Shown: positions 46,539-55,775 of the stretch, piece after piece | Layout: each line of letters opens with the position of its first letter | Position numbering within the stretch: the first letter of the stretch is position 1 | Assembly: GCA_024275575.1 (NCBI GenBank) | Contig: JAJRYV010000070.1 | Span: 1 to 61,600 of the forward strand | Direction of reading: 5' to 3' | Source: a bacterium | GTDB taxonomy: Bacteria; Zhuqueibacterota; Zhuqueibacteria; Zhuqueibacterales; Geothermadaptataceae | Length of the DNA: 61,600 bases | The notes under the pieces: model-generated | The model's database searches: none | The model's input: the letters and a program-made list of their open reading frames with translations, nothing else | Told to the model about the DNA's origin: nothing | Translations under genes and position numbers: made by a program

Positions 46539-47864
46539 TTACAGCACACCCATGGCCCGGTCGATGCGGATTTTAACCATTAAATAGGAGGTCAATATGC
46601 GGTAATAATTGGACTTTGCCTGATTCAAAGCAAGAACTGCATCTTCGAGATCCAGCGTTTTCGCCTGGCCTTCACGGTAGCGCAGTTCAACCAGTTCCAG
46701 CGCACGTTTGGCTTGTTTTAAATTGCTGCGCTGTGCCCAGATGCTCTTTTCGGCTTCTCTGGCATTGTTCAGTAAGGATTTGATTTCCACCTCAACCTGG
46801 TCGCGCAGCTTACTTTCGTCATAAAGGGCATTGCGATATTCCGCCCGCGCTTTATCGACCTGTGCATAAGTTCTAAAACCATCAAAAATCGGAATCGTCA
46901 GTTGAACGCCGGCGCTGGTGCTCTTGACAAAACCGGCCTTGCCGAAATCCCATTTGTCACTTTCCGCCTGCGCCCGCCAGGTGCCGATCAAGTCAACACT
47001 CGGCAAGATTGCTGCGCGTACAATACCGATATTCTGTTGCCGCATCGAGGCTTCAAGATTGACCATTTTGAGTTCCGGGCGGTTTTCTTCCGCTTTGGCC
47101 ATAGCAGCCGTTAGACCCGGAATTTGCTGCGGACTGTATTTTAATGAGTCCGTCAGCGTGAGTTCATCCGACTGATCGATACCGATGATGTTTTTCAGAT
47201 TATTCAGACTCACCTGCAAAGTATTTTGACTGTTGAGCAAAATCGGTTGCGTATTGATGAATTCAACAAATTGGCGCAGCGTGTCATACTCGGCGACTTG
47301 CCCCTGTTGAAACAAAATACGCGAATATTCCAGATGTTTGCGCGTGAGTTCGGATGTTTGCCGATTGACCTGCAGGACTTTTTGCGCCAGCAGAACCTGA
47401 TAATAACTGTCGTGTACATTGACGATAACATCGCCACGAATACTTTTAAAACCCTCGCTGGAATAGTTTTTAAACAACTTTGCCACTTTTAGCGCCCGGC
47501 CGATTTTCCCGGCGCGGAACAACGGTTGCACCACACTCACCATGGCCGCATAGCTGTTTTCACTGCCGACGCGAATGGCCTGCTGTTCACCCGGATTGGT
47601 AAAACTCGGGAAAAAGAAAACCGGCAGATCGAGGTTACGTGTGTATGAACCGGAAAACGAAATATTAGGTAATGCATCCGCCCGCGCTTCACGTATCTGT
47701 GAATTGGCGGCAGCGAGGTTGTTTTTCGCTTTCAGAACATCTTCATTTTTTTCCAGCGCAATTTTAAGTGCTTGCGCCAGTGATAATTCATGTACTTGCT
47801 GGGCAGCGACGGTGTTTATAAACAGAAGGGCAAAAAGACCGTATAATTTTGCTGAAATTTTCAT
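46539..47864 (-). CDS. TolC-family outer-membrane efflux channel
   Basis: 441 residues. Signal peptide KLYGLFALLFINTVAA, then the two outer-membrane efflux repeats: EDVLKAKNNLAAANSQIREA with SNPNISFSG-like (DALPNISFSGSYTRN), and the second with ALYDESKLRDQVEVEIK and KRALELVELRYREGQAKTLD. TolC proteins trimerise into a periplasm-spanning tunnel. Gaps to the neighbours (79 bases to the adaptor, 154 to tetR) are compatible with one transcript. Confidence 0.93.
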   Translation of the reverse strand: MKISAKLYGLFALLFINTVAAQQVHELSLAQALKIALEKNEDVLKAKNNLAAANSQIREARADALPNISFSGSYTRNLDLPVFFFPSFTNPGEQQAIRVGSENSYAAMVSVVQPLFRAGKIGRALKVAKLFKNYSSEGFKSIRGDVIVNVHDSYYQVLLAQKVLQVNRQTSELTRKHLEYSRILFQQGQVAEYDTLRQFVEFINTQPILLNSQNTLQVSLNNLKNIIGIDQSDELTLTDSLKYSPQQIPGLTAAMAKAEENRPELKMVNLEASMRQQNIGIVRAAILPSVDLIGTWRAQAESDKWDFGKAGFVKSTSAGVQLTIPIFDGFRTYAQVDKARAEYRNALYDESKLRDQVEVEIKSLLNNAREAEKSIWAQRSNLKQAKRALELVELRYREGQAKTLDLEDAVLALNQAKSNYYRILTSYLMVKIRIDRAMGVL

Positions 47865-48018
47865 TTTTGTACAGTCATTCCATTATAGCGTTATTAATTT
47901 TGGGTAAGCCCAGGCCTGACCCGGTGTTTTGATCGATGCAAATTGATAATCGTCTGAAAAACAGCTTATCAGGATTTCTTGTATGTTCGAAAGATTGATA
48001 AGTTGCACGCGGTATCAA

Positions 48019-48645
48019 TTATTTTAACAAACCGTGCAGAAAAAATGTTTTAACTATATCTTCAGCCTGCTGAAAGTCGATATCCTGATCCAGACAATGC
48101 GCACAAACCTGACTGTGGATAAGCGCTTTTAAGGCTAAAGCAGTTTGCATCGGCGGCAAGTTTTTAAATTTGTTTTGCTGCATGCCGGTTTCCAGCAAAC
48201 GGGCGATTTCCTGCAAATCCTCATTTATCAATTTTTTCAGACGGCCGCCAAACTTGTCCTCAAAGCGCGATGAGTGGCTCATCTCCGACATGAAAAGGCG
48301 AAACTTGCTCTCGTGTTCTCGCATAAATTGAAAAGCCAATTCAATAAAACGTTCAATCTTTTTTCCGGCATCGCTGATGCCCTGTAAATTTTCCTGCATC
48401 CTCTTATGCAATACACGCTTGCCCTCCTCAAAAATGCTGACAAAAATATCTTCCTTGTTAGAAAAATAGAGATAGAGCGTGCCTTTGCCAAATTCCGCCG
48501 CTGCAGCGATTTCGTTCAGCGTCGTTTTTTCAAAACCCTTGTCTGCGAATATCTTCGCCGCAGCTTCGAGAATCTCCTGACGCCGCCGGTTGCGTTCCCG
48601 CTCTTTGCGGGTTAATTCAACAGTATTATTCATTATTAAACTCAT
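48019..48645 (-). CDS. TetR/AcrR-family transcriptional regulator
   Basis: 208 residues from ATG 48645 (48633 is an alternative). The N-terminal helix-turn-helix is RQEILEAAAKIFADKGFEKT and LNEIAAAAEFGKGTLYLYFS with NKEDIF, as in AcrR/QacR-type repressors. The ligand-binding C-terminal domain is helical, ending VKTFFLHGLLK. It heads the RND efflux operon and most likely represses it through the palindrome at 48658-48688, located 12 bases upstream of its own start, so the repressor probably controls itself as well. The inducer is unknown. Confidence 0.92.
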   Translation of the reverse strand: MSLIMNNTVELTRKERERNRRRQEILEAAAKIFADKGFEKTTLNEIAAAAEFGKGTLYLYFSNKEDIFVSIFEEGKRVLHKRMQENLQGISDAGKKIERFIELAFQFMREHESKFRLFMSEMSHSSRFEDKFGGRLKKLINEDLQEIARLLETGMQQNKFKNLPPMQTALALKALIHSQVCAHCLDQDIDFQQAEDIVKTFFLHGLLK

Positions 48646-48657
48646 GAGTCAGTTTGT

Positions 48658-48688
48658 GGCCGATCAGTCATTATTTGACTGGGCGGCC
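48658..48688. promoter_or_regulatory. 31-bp palindrome, likely TetR operator
   Basis: GGCCGATCAGTCA (48658-48670), TTATT centre, then TGACTGGGCGGCC (48676-48688). Eleven of 13 arm positions are complementary. It lies just upstream of the tetR start on the minus strand, the usual position for autoregulation by this family. Confidence 0.7.
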
Positions 48689-48926
48689 AGATGATACGAT
48701 TGTTTTCCGGGAAATGCAAGTGTATTTTCCATTTTTTCAATTAAATTGCAGAATTGACGAACTGTTGATTTAATTACGGAGGATGGGCAAAAAATTTCCG
48801 GTCAAATGAATATTATTTTAAAAATCAATCGCAGTTTTCATTGAAAATTATCTCGTAAAACACTATCATAAAAAAGGTTTCCTGAAAACCTGGTTGACCA
48901 TGGAAATTAAATAGTGCGCATCAGGG

Positions 48927-49040
48927 CGAGCGTCATTCCGTCATGTTTTTAAACGGAATCCAGTATCTTCCCGCCTCAACGTGTTACTGATTCCCGCAAC
49001 AGTATGCGGGAATGACTAAAAATGGCGTGTTTCCGGACGG
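48927..49040 (-). repeat. Dispersed repeat, copy 2
   Basis: Reverse complement of this segment aligns with 9541-9656 over its whole length, with 29 of 32 matches in the core (48931-48962). A palindromic inner part reads ATTCCCGCA ... TGCGGGAAT (48990-49013). It contains no open frame. It lies in the gap between the efflux operon and the TIR gene. Confidence 0.75.
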
Positions 49041-49054
49041 ATACTAAGATAAAC

Positions 49055-49192
49055 AATGTCATTAAGTTAGATGATGTTGACCTTGCAAGGTTCGAAAAAT
49101 CAACAATTTAATTTCAAAGTATGTTGTTATATCATAACTTCCATACTTCCAGCAACTTCGCAAGGATGCCCACGGCTTAACTTAACGACATT
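49055..49192. mobile_element. MITE-like element with terminal and internal inverted repeats
   Basis: AATGTCATTAAGTTA (49055-49069) and TAACTTAACGACATT (49178-49192) are complementary at 14 of 15 positions. Internal arms CCTTGCAAGGTT (49081-49092) and AACTTCGCAAGG (49154-49165) add a second partial pair. The 138 bases contain no coding frame. Size and structure suggest a non-autonomous element mobilised by a transposase elsewhere. No clear target-site duplication is visible. Confidence 0.6.
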
Positions 49193-49272
49193 AACTACCA
49201 TAGAGTGAAGCGGAAGTTGTAAAATCAACACAATTATTACGGTATATTCCTTTCAAGTATCTGGGACATTGT

Positions 49273-50211
49273 ATGCAAGATTTAGCGCGTCTCCATCTTT
49301 TTTTGATTTATGCACGCGAAGAGATAGCGGTCGCGAGAGAACTGAAATTTGAAATTGCACAATTAGGTGTGCAGGTTTGGTTTGATGAGAAACCGCGGCG
49401 CGACCGGCATGTTTTCCCGGCGCATGTTCGTGATGCATTAATTAAATGTGATGCTGCCATCGTCGTTTGGTCGCAGGTCGCGGCAGAGTCAATCTGGGTT
49501 GAAGGGGAGTGTATCGGGGCAAGGGAACTCGAAAAAAAAATAATTATTCTATGTCAGGATAACACGCCAATTCCCCTTCACCTCAAGCCGAATTTCATCA
49601 TTTCATTCGATTCTCAGCAACAAATGCGCACCTTGTTAAATGGCGTTCTTAAAAAAACTGACTTTGCGGCATCAAATACACAAACCGACTGGCAACCGCT
49701 TTATTCGCCCGGCAATCTTCGTGAGTTACCGCTGACAAATTTTACCCATTTGGACGTCGAGCATAGTGCGCGGCAACTGGGTTTTTTTGAAAAAAGACTC
49801 AACCCCGCAGCAAACGGACTGCGGCATGAATATGATACTTTGGAAAATCTCCGCATTATCCATGATTATGCAACCGGTCTGGCCTGGCAGGTGGCCGGTT
49901 CGGCGCACACGGTAAATCTGCCGGTGGCCAGGATTTTTATCGATGATTTAAATCGCGAAAGGTATGGTGGATACACAGGATGGCGGTTGCCCACAAGCGT
50001 TGAGGTTTTGACGCTGCTCGATTCAACCTGTTTTGCGCACGGTTTGCATTTAGACCCTGGTTTCAGCAGCTTGCAAAAATGCATCTGGACTGCGGATAAT
50101 TTGAATGAAACGCAGTATTGGTGCGTCGATTTTAAGCAGGCTCTTTGTTTTTTAGAACCGACATATAATGAAAATTTCGTCCGTGCAGTGCGCACCCTGG
50201 AGGTGCTCTGA
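49273..50211 (+). CDS. TIR-domain protein fused to a DUF1566/Lcl-type domain
   Basis: 312 residues. Residues ~6-125 form a TIR domain: LHLFLIYAREEIAVARELKF, VQVWFDEKPRRDRHVFPA, then CDAAIVVWSQVAAESIWVEG with a likely catalytic Glu79 in the SxWxxxE pattern, and KKIIILCQDNTPIPLH. Residues ~190-310 match the DUF1566/Lcl C-type: TGLAWQVAG, GGYTGWRLPTSVEVLTLLDS, CIWTADNLNETQYWCVDF. Many bacterial TIR domains cleave NAD or signal in immunity; DUF1566 is a formylglycine/lectin-like fold of unclear role. No signal peptide, so cytoplasmic. It ends 24 bases before the oxidoreductase at 50235 and lies beside a MITE-like element. Confidence 0.8.
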   Translation: MQDLARLHLFLIYAREEIAVARELKFEIAQLGVQVWFDEKPRRDRHVFPAHVRDALIKCDAAIVVWSQVAAESIWVEGECIGARELEKKIIILCQDNTPIPLHLKPNFIISFDSQQQMRTLLNGVLKKTDFAASNTQTDWQPLYSPGNLRELPLTNFTHLDVEHSARQLGFFEKRLNPAANGLRHEYDTLENLRIIHDYATGLAWQVAGSAHTVNLPVARIFIDDLNRERYGGYTGWRLPTSVEVLTLLDSTCFAHGLHLDPGFSSLQKCIWTADNLNETQYWCVDFKQALCFLEPTYNENFVRAVRTLEVL

Positions 50212-50234
50212 AATGAAACTGCTGATGGCCTGCA

Positions 50235-53156
50235 ATGATGTCTGATAAATCCGCTCTGCCGGATTTTTTTCATGCACTCGCCAGAGTGACACGTAGCAAA
50301 TTGCTGTGCGATCGCTACAGTATCATCCTCTATAGTACCGACGCCAGCATTTATTCGATCCCGCCGCTCGCGGTTTTTATTCCCGAATCCATCGATGATA
50401 TTCAGGCTGCAGTTGAGATTGCTGCAGACTATAAAATCCCCATTCTGCCGCGCGGCGCCGGAACCTCACTCGCCGGACAGGCCGTCAATGAAGCGCTGAT
50501 CATCGATTTTAGCCGCCACTGCGATCACATCCTGGAGATCGATCACAAGGCAAAATTTGCCCGTATTCAGCCTGGTGTAGTTCTTGAAACCCTCAATAAC
50601 GCAACTCAAAAATCTGGTTTGAAATTTGGCCCCGACCCGGCCAGCGCCAACCGCGCCCTCATGGGTGGGGTGATCGGCAATAACGCTACCGGCAGCCATT
50701 CGATCCTTTACGGCATGAGTGTCGATCATGTTCAGGAAATGCGCGTCGTTCTGGCCGACGGCAGTGTGGCTGAATTTGCCTCATTCTCGGCAGCACAACT
50801 CGATTTTAAGCAGAAGTTGAACAGTTTTGAGGGGAATATTTATCGCTCAATTGCGCAAATTATTAAAAATGGTGCAGAGATCATTCGGGAAAAAACGCCG
50901 TCACACTGGCGCCGCTGTGGCGGATACAATCTCGACCGTTTTGTCGCCGGGCTGAATTTCCACAAAACCCGCCGGCCTGATTTTAATCTCGCCAGTCTCG
51001 TTTGCGGTGCCGAAGGCACGCTGGCCGTGATGACGGAAATCAAAGTGGGGCTGGTGCCGCTGCCACGCTTTACGGCACTGGCTGTTTTGCATTTTTTACA
51101 GCACAGAGCGGCGCTGGAAGCTGCAGAAATCGTTATGCAAAGCGCGCCCGATGTGGTTGAACTTTTCGACGGCTGGTGCCTGGCGCTGGCAAAAAATGCG
51201 CCGCAATATGCCCGTCTATTGCAGACCTTTGTCGAAGGTGAGCCGCAATGCCTGCTCATTGTCGAGGTTTCCGGCGATAGCACAGCAGAAATTTCCGCTA
51301 AACTAACAGGGCTCAGGGAACACTTGCAGAAGTTTCATGTCAATTGCACTATCAGCGAAATCACTTCTCCGCAGCAACAACAGCATGTCTGGGCTGTACG
51401 CAAGGCCGGTCTCGGTTTATTGGCGAGCCGCCATGGTGATTACAAACCCATACCATTCATCGAAGACGCCGCCGTACCACTTCCGAACCTTCCCGGTTAC
51501 ATTGCAGCAATCGAAAAATTCTGCGGGCAAAATAAAGTTGAACTGGCCTACTACGCCCATGCCAGCGCCGGTTGTCTGCATGTGCGCCCGTTTTTAAATT
51601 TGAAAAACCGAATGGATCGAAGTTTTATGCACGAACTGGCGGCATTTTCTGCAGAACTTGTACGCAAACGCGGAGGTGCACTGTCGAGTGAACATGGCGA
51701 TGGGCGCAGCCGCAGTTGGCTGAATGCCTCCTTTTTTGGTGCAGAGCTTTATGATTTTTACTGCTGTGTTAAAAAAACCTTCGATCCTGAAAATTTGATG
51801 AACCCCGGCATCATCACTGCCGGACAGCGGATTGCTGAGAATTTGCGTTTTGGTGAAAACTATCGGCCACAACCTGTTGCGACCTATTTCAGTTTTAAAG
51901 AAGAAACAGGATTTGCCGGCGCCGTTGAAATGTGCACCGGGGCGGCAGTGTGCAAAAAACTCAATAGCGGCACCATGTGCCCGAGCTTTATGGCGACTCG
52001 TGAGGAAAAACACAGCACCCGAGGCCGCGCCAATGCCTTGCGGGCTGCGCTGGCAACGGGATTGCCGGAGTCACTCGATCGTGAACTCTACGAAATTCTC
52101 GATTTATGTGTCGAATGCAAAGCCTGCAAGGCCGAATGCCCCTCGAAAGTTGACATGGCCAAACTCAAGTTTGAATTTCTCAGCCAGTTTAATGCAAAAA
52201 ATGGCATACCCCTGCGCTCCCGTCTTTTTGCCGAAATTGCCATTTTGAGTCGGCTTTTTTCCGGGCGTACGGCTGGTTTGTTTAATGCTTTAATCGGTGC
52301 TAATATTTCTCGTCAATTATTGGCTATGGGGTTGGGTATCAGCGCAAAACGAAAAATGCCGCTTTTCGCCCCTGAACCATTTGAAAAATGGTTTGCCAAA
52401 GCAGGCGTCGATTCTGTGGCCATGGTGCCGAAAGTAGTACTGTTTCATGATACATTCAATTCCTGTTCCCAACCGCAAGTTTTAATTGCCGCAACGAAAA
52501 TTTTACGCCTTGCCGGATTCGAGGTGTTGCTATCACAACACGGGTGCTGCGGCCGGTCGATGATTTCCAAAGGACTTTTTCCTCGGGCAAAAAAAATGGC
52601 CCGGACTACGGTGCAGCATCTCACTGCATTTGCGAGTGAGAATATCCCGATCGTCGGGCTCGAACCAGGTTGCCTGCTGAGCCTGCGCGATGAATATCGC
52701 GATCTTTTGTCCGGTGATCCGCGGGTTGAGAATATCGCTGCCAATGCTTTTTTATTTGAAGAGTTTATTATGCAGCGTGCTGATCTTGACCTTTTGCAGC
52801 AAAAATTGCGACCACAGGAAATGAAAATTTTGCTGCAGGGCCATTGCCACCAGAAAGCGTTGGCGGGCACTGCTGCAACAAAATCCTTTCTCGAGCTCAT
52901 TCCCGGTGTTTCCTGCGAGGAAATCGATTCGGCTTGTTGTGGCCTGGCCGGTTCGTTTGGTTATGAAAAAGAGCACTACGAAATATCGATGGCCATGGGT
53001 GAACGGCGGCTGTTTCCTGCGGTTCGTGTCGCGGCTGTTACAACTATAATTGCGGCGCCGGGTTTCAGTTGCCGGCAACAAATCGAACATGGAACAGGAA
53101 GAAAAGCCCGGCATCCGGTACAAATTTTCACTGATTGTTTGAAAACCGGAGTTTAG
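50235..53156 (+). CDS. Fused FAD-binding and Fe-S oxidoreductase (GlcD/GlcF-like, YdiJ type)
   Basis: 973 residues. The FAD-binding domain (about 40-270) has PILPRGAGTSLAGQAV and GGVIGNNATGSHSILYG; the substrate domain follows with HASAGCLHVRPFLN and SSEHGDGRSRSW. A ferredoxin-type segment has CVECKACKAECPSKVDM (about residues 623-640), with a second cysteine cluster in CTGAAVCKKLNSGTMCPS. Two CCG-domain motifs, HGCCGRS and CCGLAGSFG, end the chain. Such fusions oxidise D-lactate, D-2-hydroxyglutarate or glycolate and pass electrons to quinone. The substrate is not decidable here. ATG 50235 and 50238 are equivalent starts. Confidence 0.9.
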   Translation: MMSDKSALPDFFHALARVTRSKLLCDRYSIILYSTDASIYSIPPLAVFIPESIDDIQAAVEIAADYKIPILPRGAGTSLAGQAVNEALIIDFSRHCDHILEIDHKAKFARIQPGVVLETLNNATQKSGLKFGPDPASANRALMGGVIGNNATGSHSILYGMSVDHVQEMRVVLADGSVAEFASFSAAQLDFKQKLNSFEGNIYRSIAQIIKNGAEIIREKTPSHWRRCGGYNLDRFVAGLNFHKTRRPDFNLASLVCGAEGTLAVMTEIKVGLVPLPRFTALAVLHFLQHRAALEAAEIVMQSAPDVVELFDGWCLALAKNAPQYARLLQTFVEGEPQCLLIVEVSGDSTAEISAKLTGLREHLQKFHVNCTISEITSPQQQQHVWAVRKAGLGLLASRHGDYKPIPFIEDAAVPLPNLPGYIAAIEKFCGQNKVELAYYAHASAGCLHVRPFLNLKNRMDRSFMHELAAFSAELVRKRGGALSSEHGDGRSRSWLNASFFGAELYDFYCCVKKTFDPENLMNPGIITAGQRIAENLRFGENYRPQPVATYFSFKEETGFAGAVEMCTGAAVCKKLNSGTMCPSFMATREEKHSTRGRANALRAALATGLPESLDRELYEILDLCVECKACKAECPSKVDMAKLKFEFLSQFNAKNGIPLRSRLFAEIAILSRLFSGRTAGLFNALIGANISRQLLAMGLGISAKRKMPLFAPEPFEKWFAKAGVDSVAMVPKVVLFHDTFNSCSQPQVLIAATKILRLAGFEVLLSQHGCCGRSMISKGLFPRAKKMARTTVQHLTAFASENIPIVGLEPGCLLSLRDEYRDLLSGDPRVENIAANAFLFEEFIMQRADLDLLQQKLRPQEMKILLQGHCHQKALAGTAATKSFLELIPGVSCEEIDSACCGLAGSFGYEKEHYEISMAMGERRLFPAVRVAAVTTIIAAPGFSCRQQIEHGTGRKARHPVQIFTDCLKTGV

Positions 53157-53455
53157 AGGCTGGTTGGCGATTCCCACTAACAGCATGAGGAAATGATACG
53201 CACGGATAAGTTGTCGGTCAGACAGCAGATATTGCTCTCGTGCGCTTCACATGTTGCACCCATTTTGCGGCTTTGCGTGAAATAAATGCTTTGAACCCGG
53301 AAAAGCTCATATAACGGGGGACATTCGAAGCAAATTTTCATAAATCTTGCTTTTCTCCTCCTGTTTATTTATTCTGTATGTTTCGCATTTCCACCATTTG
53401 TTTAATGATCCCAGTTTCATTTAAACTTGCAAAACCTGCAGACAGGCTCATTTCA
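53157..53455. other. Gene-free stretch before thiI
   Basis: About 300 bases with no convincing frame, terminator or riboswitch on either strand. A longer in-frame start for thiI at 53378 is without support. Confidence 0.4.
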
Positions 53456-54630
53456 ATGAAATACAATTGCTTTATCATCCATTATGCCGAAGTGGCTTTA
53501 AAACGGGGCAACCGGCCATTTTTTGAAAAGAAACTGGTCAAAAATATCAAAGCGGCAACGCAGGGCTGCGGACCGTTGGAGGTCGACCGGCGCTGGGGGC
53601 GAATTCTGCTGGTCATCACAGAAAAAACTGACGTAGACCGGGTGATCGCGGGGTTGAAAACAGTTTTCGGAATCGCCTATTTTGCCCCCGGGCGTATCGT
53701 CGATCAGGAGATCGAAAGGATTACCACGGCGGCTTTGGCGGCCATCGAGGGGCAGGAGTTTGATACCTACAAAGTCGCGACACGGCGCGCCAACAAACAT
53801 TTTCCCATGAATTCGGTTGAAGTGAACATCCACGTCGCAGATGAGATTTGGGAAAAAACCAAAGCGGGCGTCGATCTGAAAAACCCTGATTTCACCGTGC
53901 ATATCGAAATTTTTGATGATGTGGCACTGGTTTTCGGGCAACGTTTTGAAGGGCAGGGTGGACTGCCGGTCGGCGTCAGTTCCCGGGCTGTTTTGTTGCT
54001 ATCCTCGGGCATCGATTCGCCGGTGGCCGGGTTTCGCATGATGAAACGCGAGGTGCGTTTGCTTTTCGCGCATTTTCACAGCGCGCCATACACCAGCGCC
54101 GCCTCGATTAAAAATGCTGAAAAACTGGTGGAAATTCTCACCAAATATCAATTTAACAGCACCTTGTATATCGTGCCTTTTCTCCAGATTCAACAACATA
54201 TCACCAGTGTTGTGCCGGGGCCGTACCGGGTAATCATGTATCGCCGGCTGATGTTCGAACTGGCGGAACGAATCGCTGAAATGACACGTTGCGACGCCCT
54301 GGTTTCCGGTGAAAATGTCGCGCAAGTGGCTTCACAGACATTGCCGAACATCCAGGCGATCGCCGAAAAAGTCAAACTGCCAATATTTCGGCCTCTGTGT
54401 TCTTTTGATAAAAAAGATATCGTTGCCGAAGCGCGGCAAATCGGCACCTTTGAAACCTCCATCGAACCTTATGAGGATTGCTGCACCCTTTTGTGCCCGA
54501 TAATCCCGAGACGCGCGCCAGATTGTCGCTCGTTCAGGAATATGATGAAAAACTCGACATCGAGCCGTTCATCGCGCAGGCATTAGAGAAAATGGAGGTC
54601 AAAACATTTAAATTTGAAAACGAATTTTGA
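53456..54630 (+). pseudogene. thiI: tRNA 4-thiouridine synthetase ThiI, frameshifted near the C-terminus
   Basis: From ATG 53456 the chain has MKYNCFIIHYAEVALKRGNR, a THUMP domain to about residue 165, the PP-loop LLSSGIDSPVAGFRMM, and ALVSGENVAQVASQT. Near 54488-54492 one T is missing: the frame reads CCTLLCP, whereas the other frame continues FVPDNPETRARLSLVQEY and ends at 54630 after KTFKFENEF, the family's normal C-terminus. The restored length is about 391 residues, the short form without rhodanese domain. ThiI sulfurates U8 of tRNA and can supply thiazole sulfur. The broken chain has 377 residues with a scrambled tail, so activity may be reduced. The lesion may be an assembly slip in the T-run. 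Confidence 0.85.
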
Positions 54631-55484
54631 TGACCGAAAGAAAAATGATTTTGCAGGCCGGTGATCCGGTCATTTTCCTCGATAAAAAAGAACGCTCGTT
54701 TTACGCCATCCTCGAAAAAGATAAAATCCAGAACATTCGCGGCGATTTTATCGCCCACGATGAGGCCATCGGCAAGGCGGAGGGCATCACCCTTTTTTCA
54801 CAGCGTGAAAAACCGGTACGCATCTTCCGCGCGACGCTTTCCGAGCAGGTTTTGTACATGCCGCGCGGCGCACAGGTGATCTACCCGAAAGATATCGGGC
54901 TCATCATTGCTTATGCCGATATTTTCCCCGGCGCCAAAGTGGTGGAAGCCGGGCTCGGCTCCGGGGCGCTGACTTCGGGATTGTTGCGCGCCGTCGGTGA
55001 AAAAGGCCTGGTTGTGAGCTATGAAATCCGAGAGGATTTTATCAATAATGCGCGAAAAAATTTACATCATTTTTTCGGTGGCGCCCCCGAAAATCACCAG
55101 ATAAAAAATCTCGATATTTATGAAGTATTCGAAGACCGAGACGCCGACCGGCTGGTATTCGACTTGCCTGAGCCGTGGTTGGCCCTGGAAAAATGTGTGC
55201 CGGCACTGCGGCCGGGAGCTATCATCTGTTGCTATATTCCAACTATTTTGCAGGTCAAAGCCTGTGTTGATACCATGAATCGTTTACGCTGCTTTAATCA
55301 GATCCAGATTATTGAGGCGCTGGAGCGAGAATGGAAGGTGGATAATGTCAGTGTACGCCCCAGCCAGCGCATGGTGGGGCATACTGCTTTTCTGGTTTTT
55401 GCCCGGCGTGTGGCTTTTGGTGTGAAACCGCTACAGCCAGCGAAAACAGCCCGGCTGGCCGCCGCAGAAGATAAAAAAGAATAA
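54630..55484 (+). CDS. tRNA (adenine-N1)-methyltransferase TrmI
   Basis: 284 residues from ATG 54630, whose first base is the last base of the restored thiI stop (TGATG), a translational-coupling overlap. The N-terminal beta domain has EQVLYMPRGAQVIYPKDIG, then SAM motif I VVEAGLGSGALTSGLL, then RLVFDLPEPWLALEKCVPAL and RMVGHTAFLVFAR, all typical of TrmI. It methylates A58 of the T loop of tRNA as a tetramer. Being coupled to a tRNA thiolation gene suggests shared control of tRNA modification. Confidence 0.92.
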   Translation: MTERKMILQAGDPVIFLDKKERSFYAILEKDKIQNIRGDFIAHDEAIGKAEGITLFSQREKPVRIFRATLSEQVLYMPRGAQVIYPKDIGLIIAYADIFPGAKVVEAGLGSGALTSGLLRAVGEKGLVVSYEIREDFINNARKNLHHFFGGAPENHQIKNLDIYEVFEDRDADRLVFDLPEPWLALEKCVPALRPGAIICCYIPTILQVKACVDTMNRLRCFNQIQIIEALEREWKVDNVSVRPSQRMVGHTAFLVFARRVAFGVKPLQPAKTARLAAAEDKKE

Positions 55485-55545
55485 ACGGCAGGTGTTAGCG
55501 TAACTTCACAAAAGAATTATGAAAACATGCCGAAAAATAGAACAA

Positions 55546-55739
55546 CTTCAAGATGCAGCCGGCAGGTGGATCAGATTTTCTGGTGTGGAATCGATTCTGG
55601 AGCTGGAACCGAATTTGATGCTGAAAATGAATGAAATATAATTTCATATAGATGTGAGTGGTCTCAATCTATCATACCTCGACCGAATTCGAATTTGACT
55701 TTGAACACGACTATGGATTAGCCGGGCTGCATCTTGAAG
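55546..55739. repeat. Long-spaced inverted repeat after trmI
   Basis: CTTCAAGATGCAGCCGGC (55546-55563) and GCCGGGCTGCATCTTGAAG (55721-55739) are complementary along their full length except one inserted base, with a T-run after the right arm. Between them lie 157 bases without a gene and a small palindrome ATGAAAT / ATTTCAT near 55630. It may be a non-autonomous mobile element, or a bulky terminator between convergent trmI and arsR. Confidence 0.55.
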
Positions 55740-55775
55740 TTTTTTTTAGAAACAATACGACCTCCCGCCATCGCC

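Noticed and set aside
53157-53455. TPP riboswitch before thiI
   Set aside because: The conserved THI-box blocks are not found in this stretch.
54485-54500. Programmed frameshifting in thiI
   Set aside because: No slippery heptamer or downstream structure; a single missing T is simpler.
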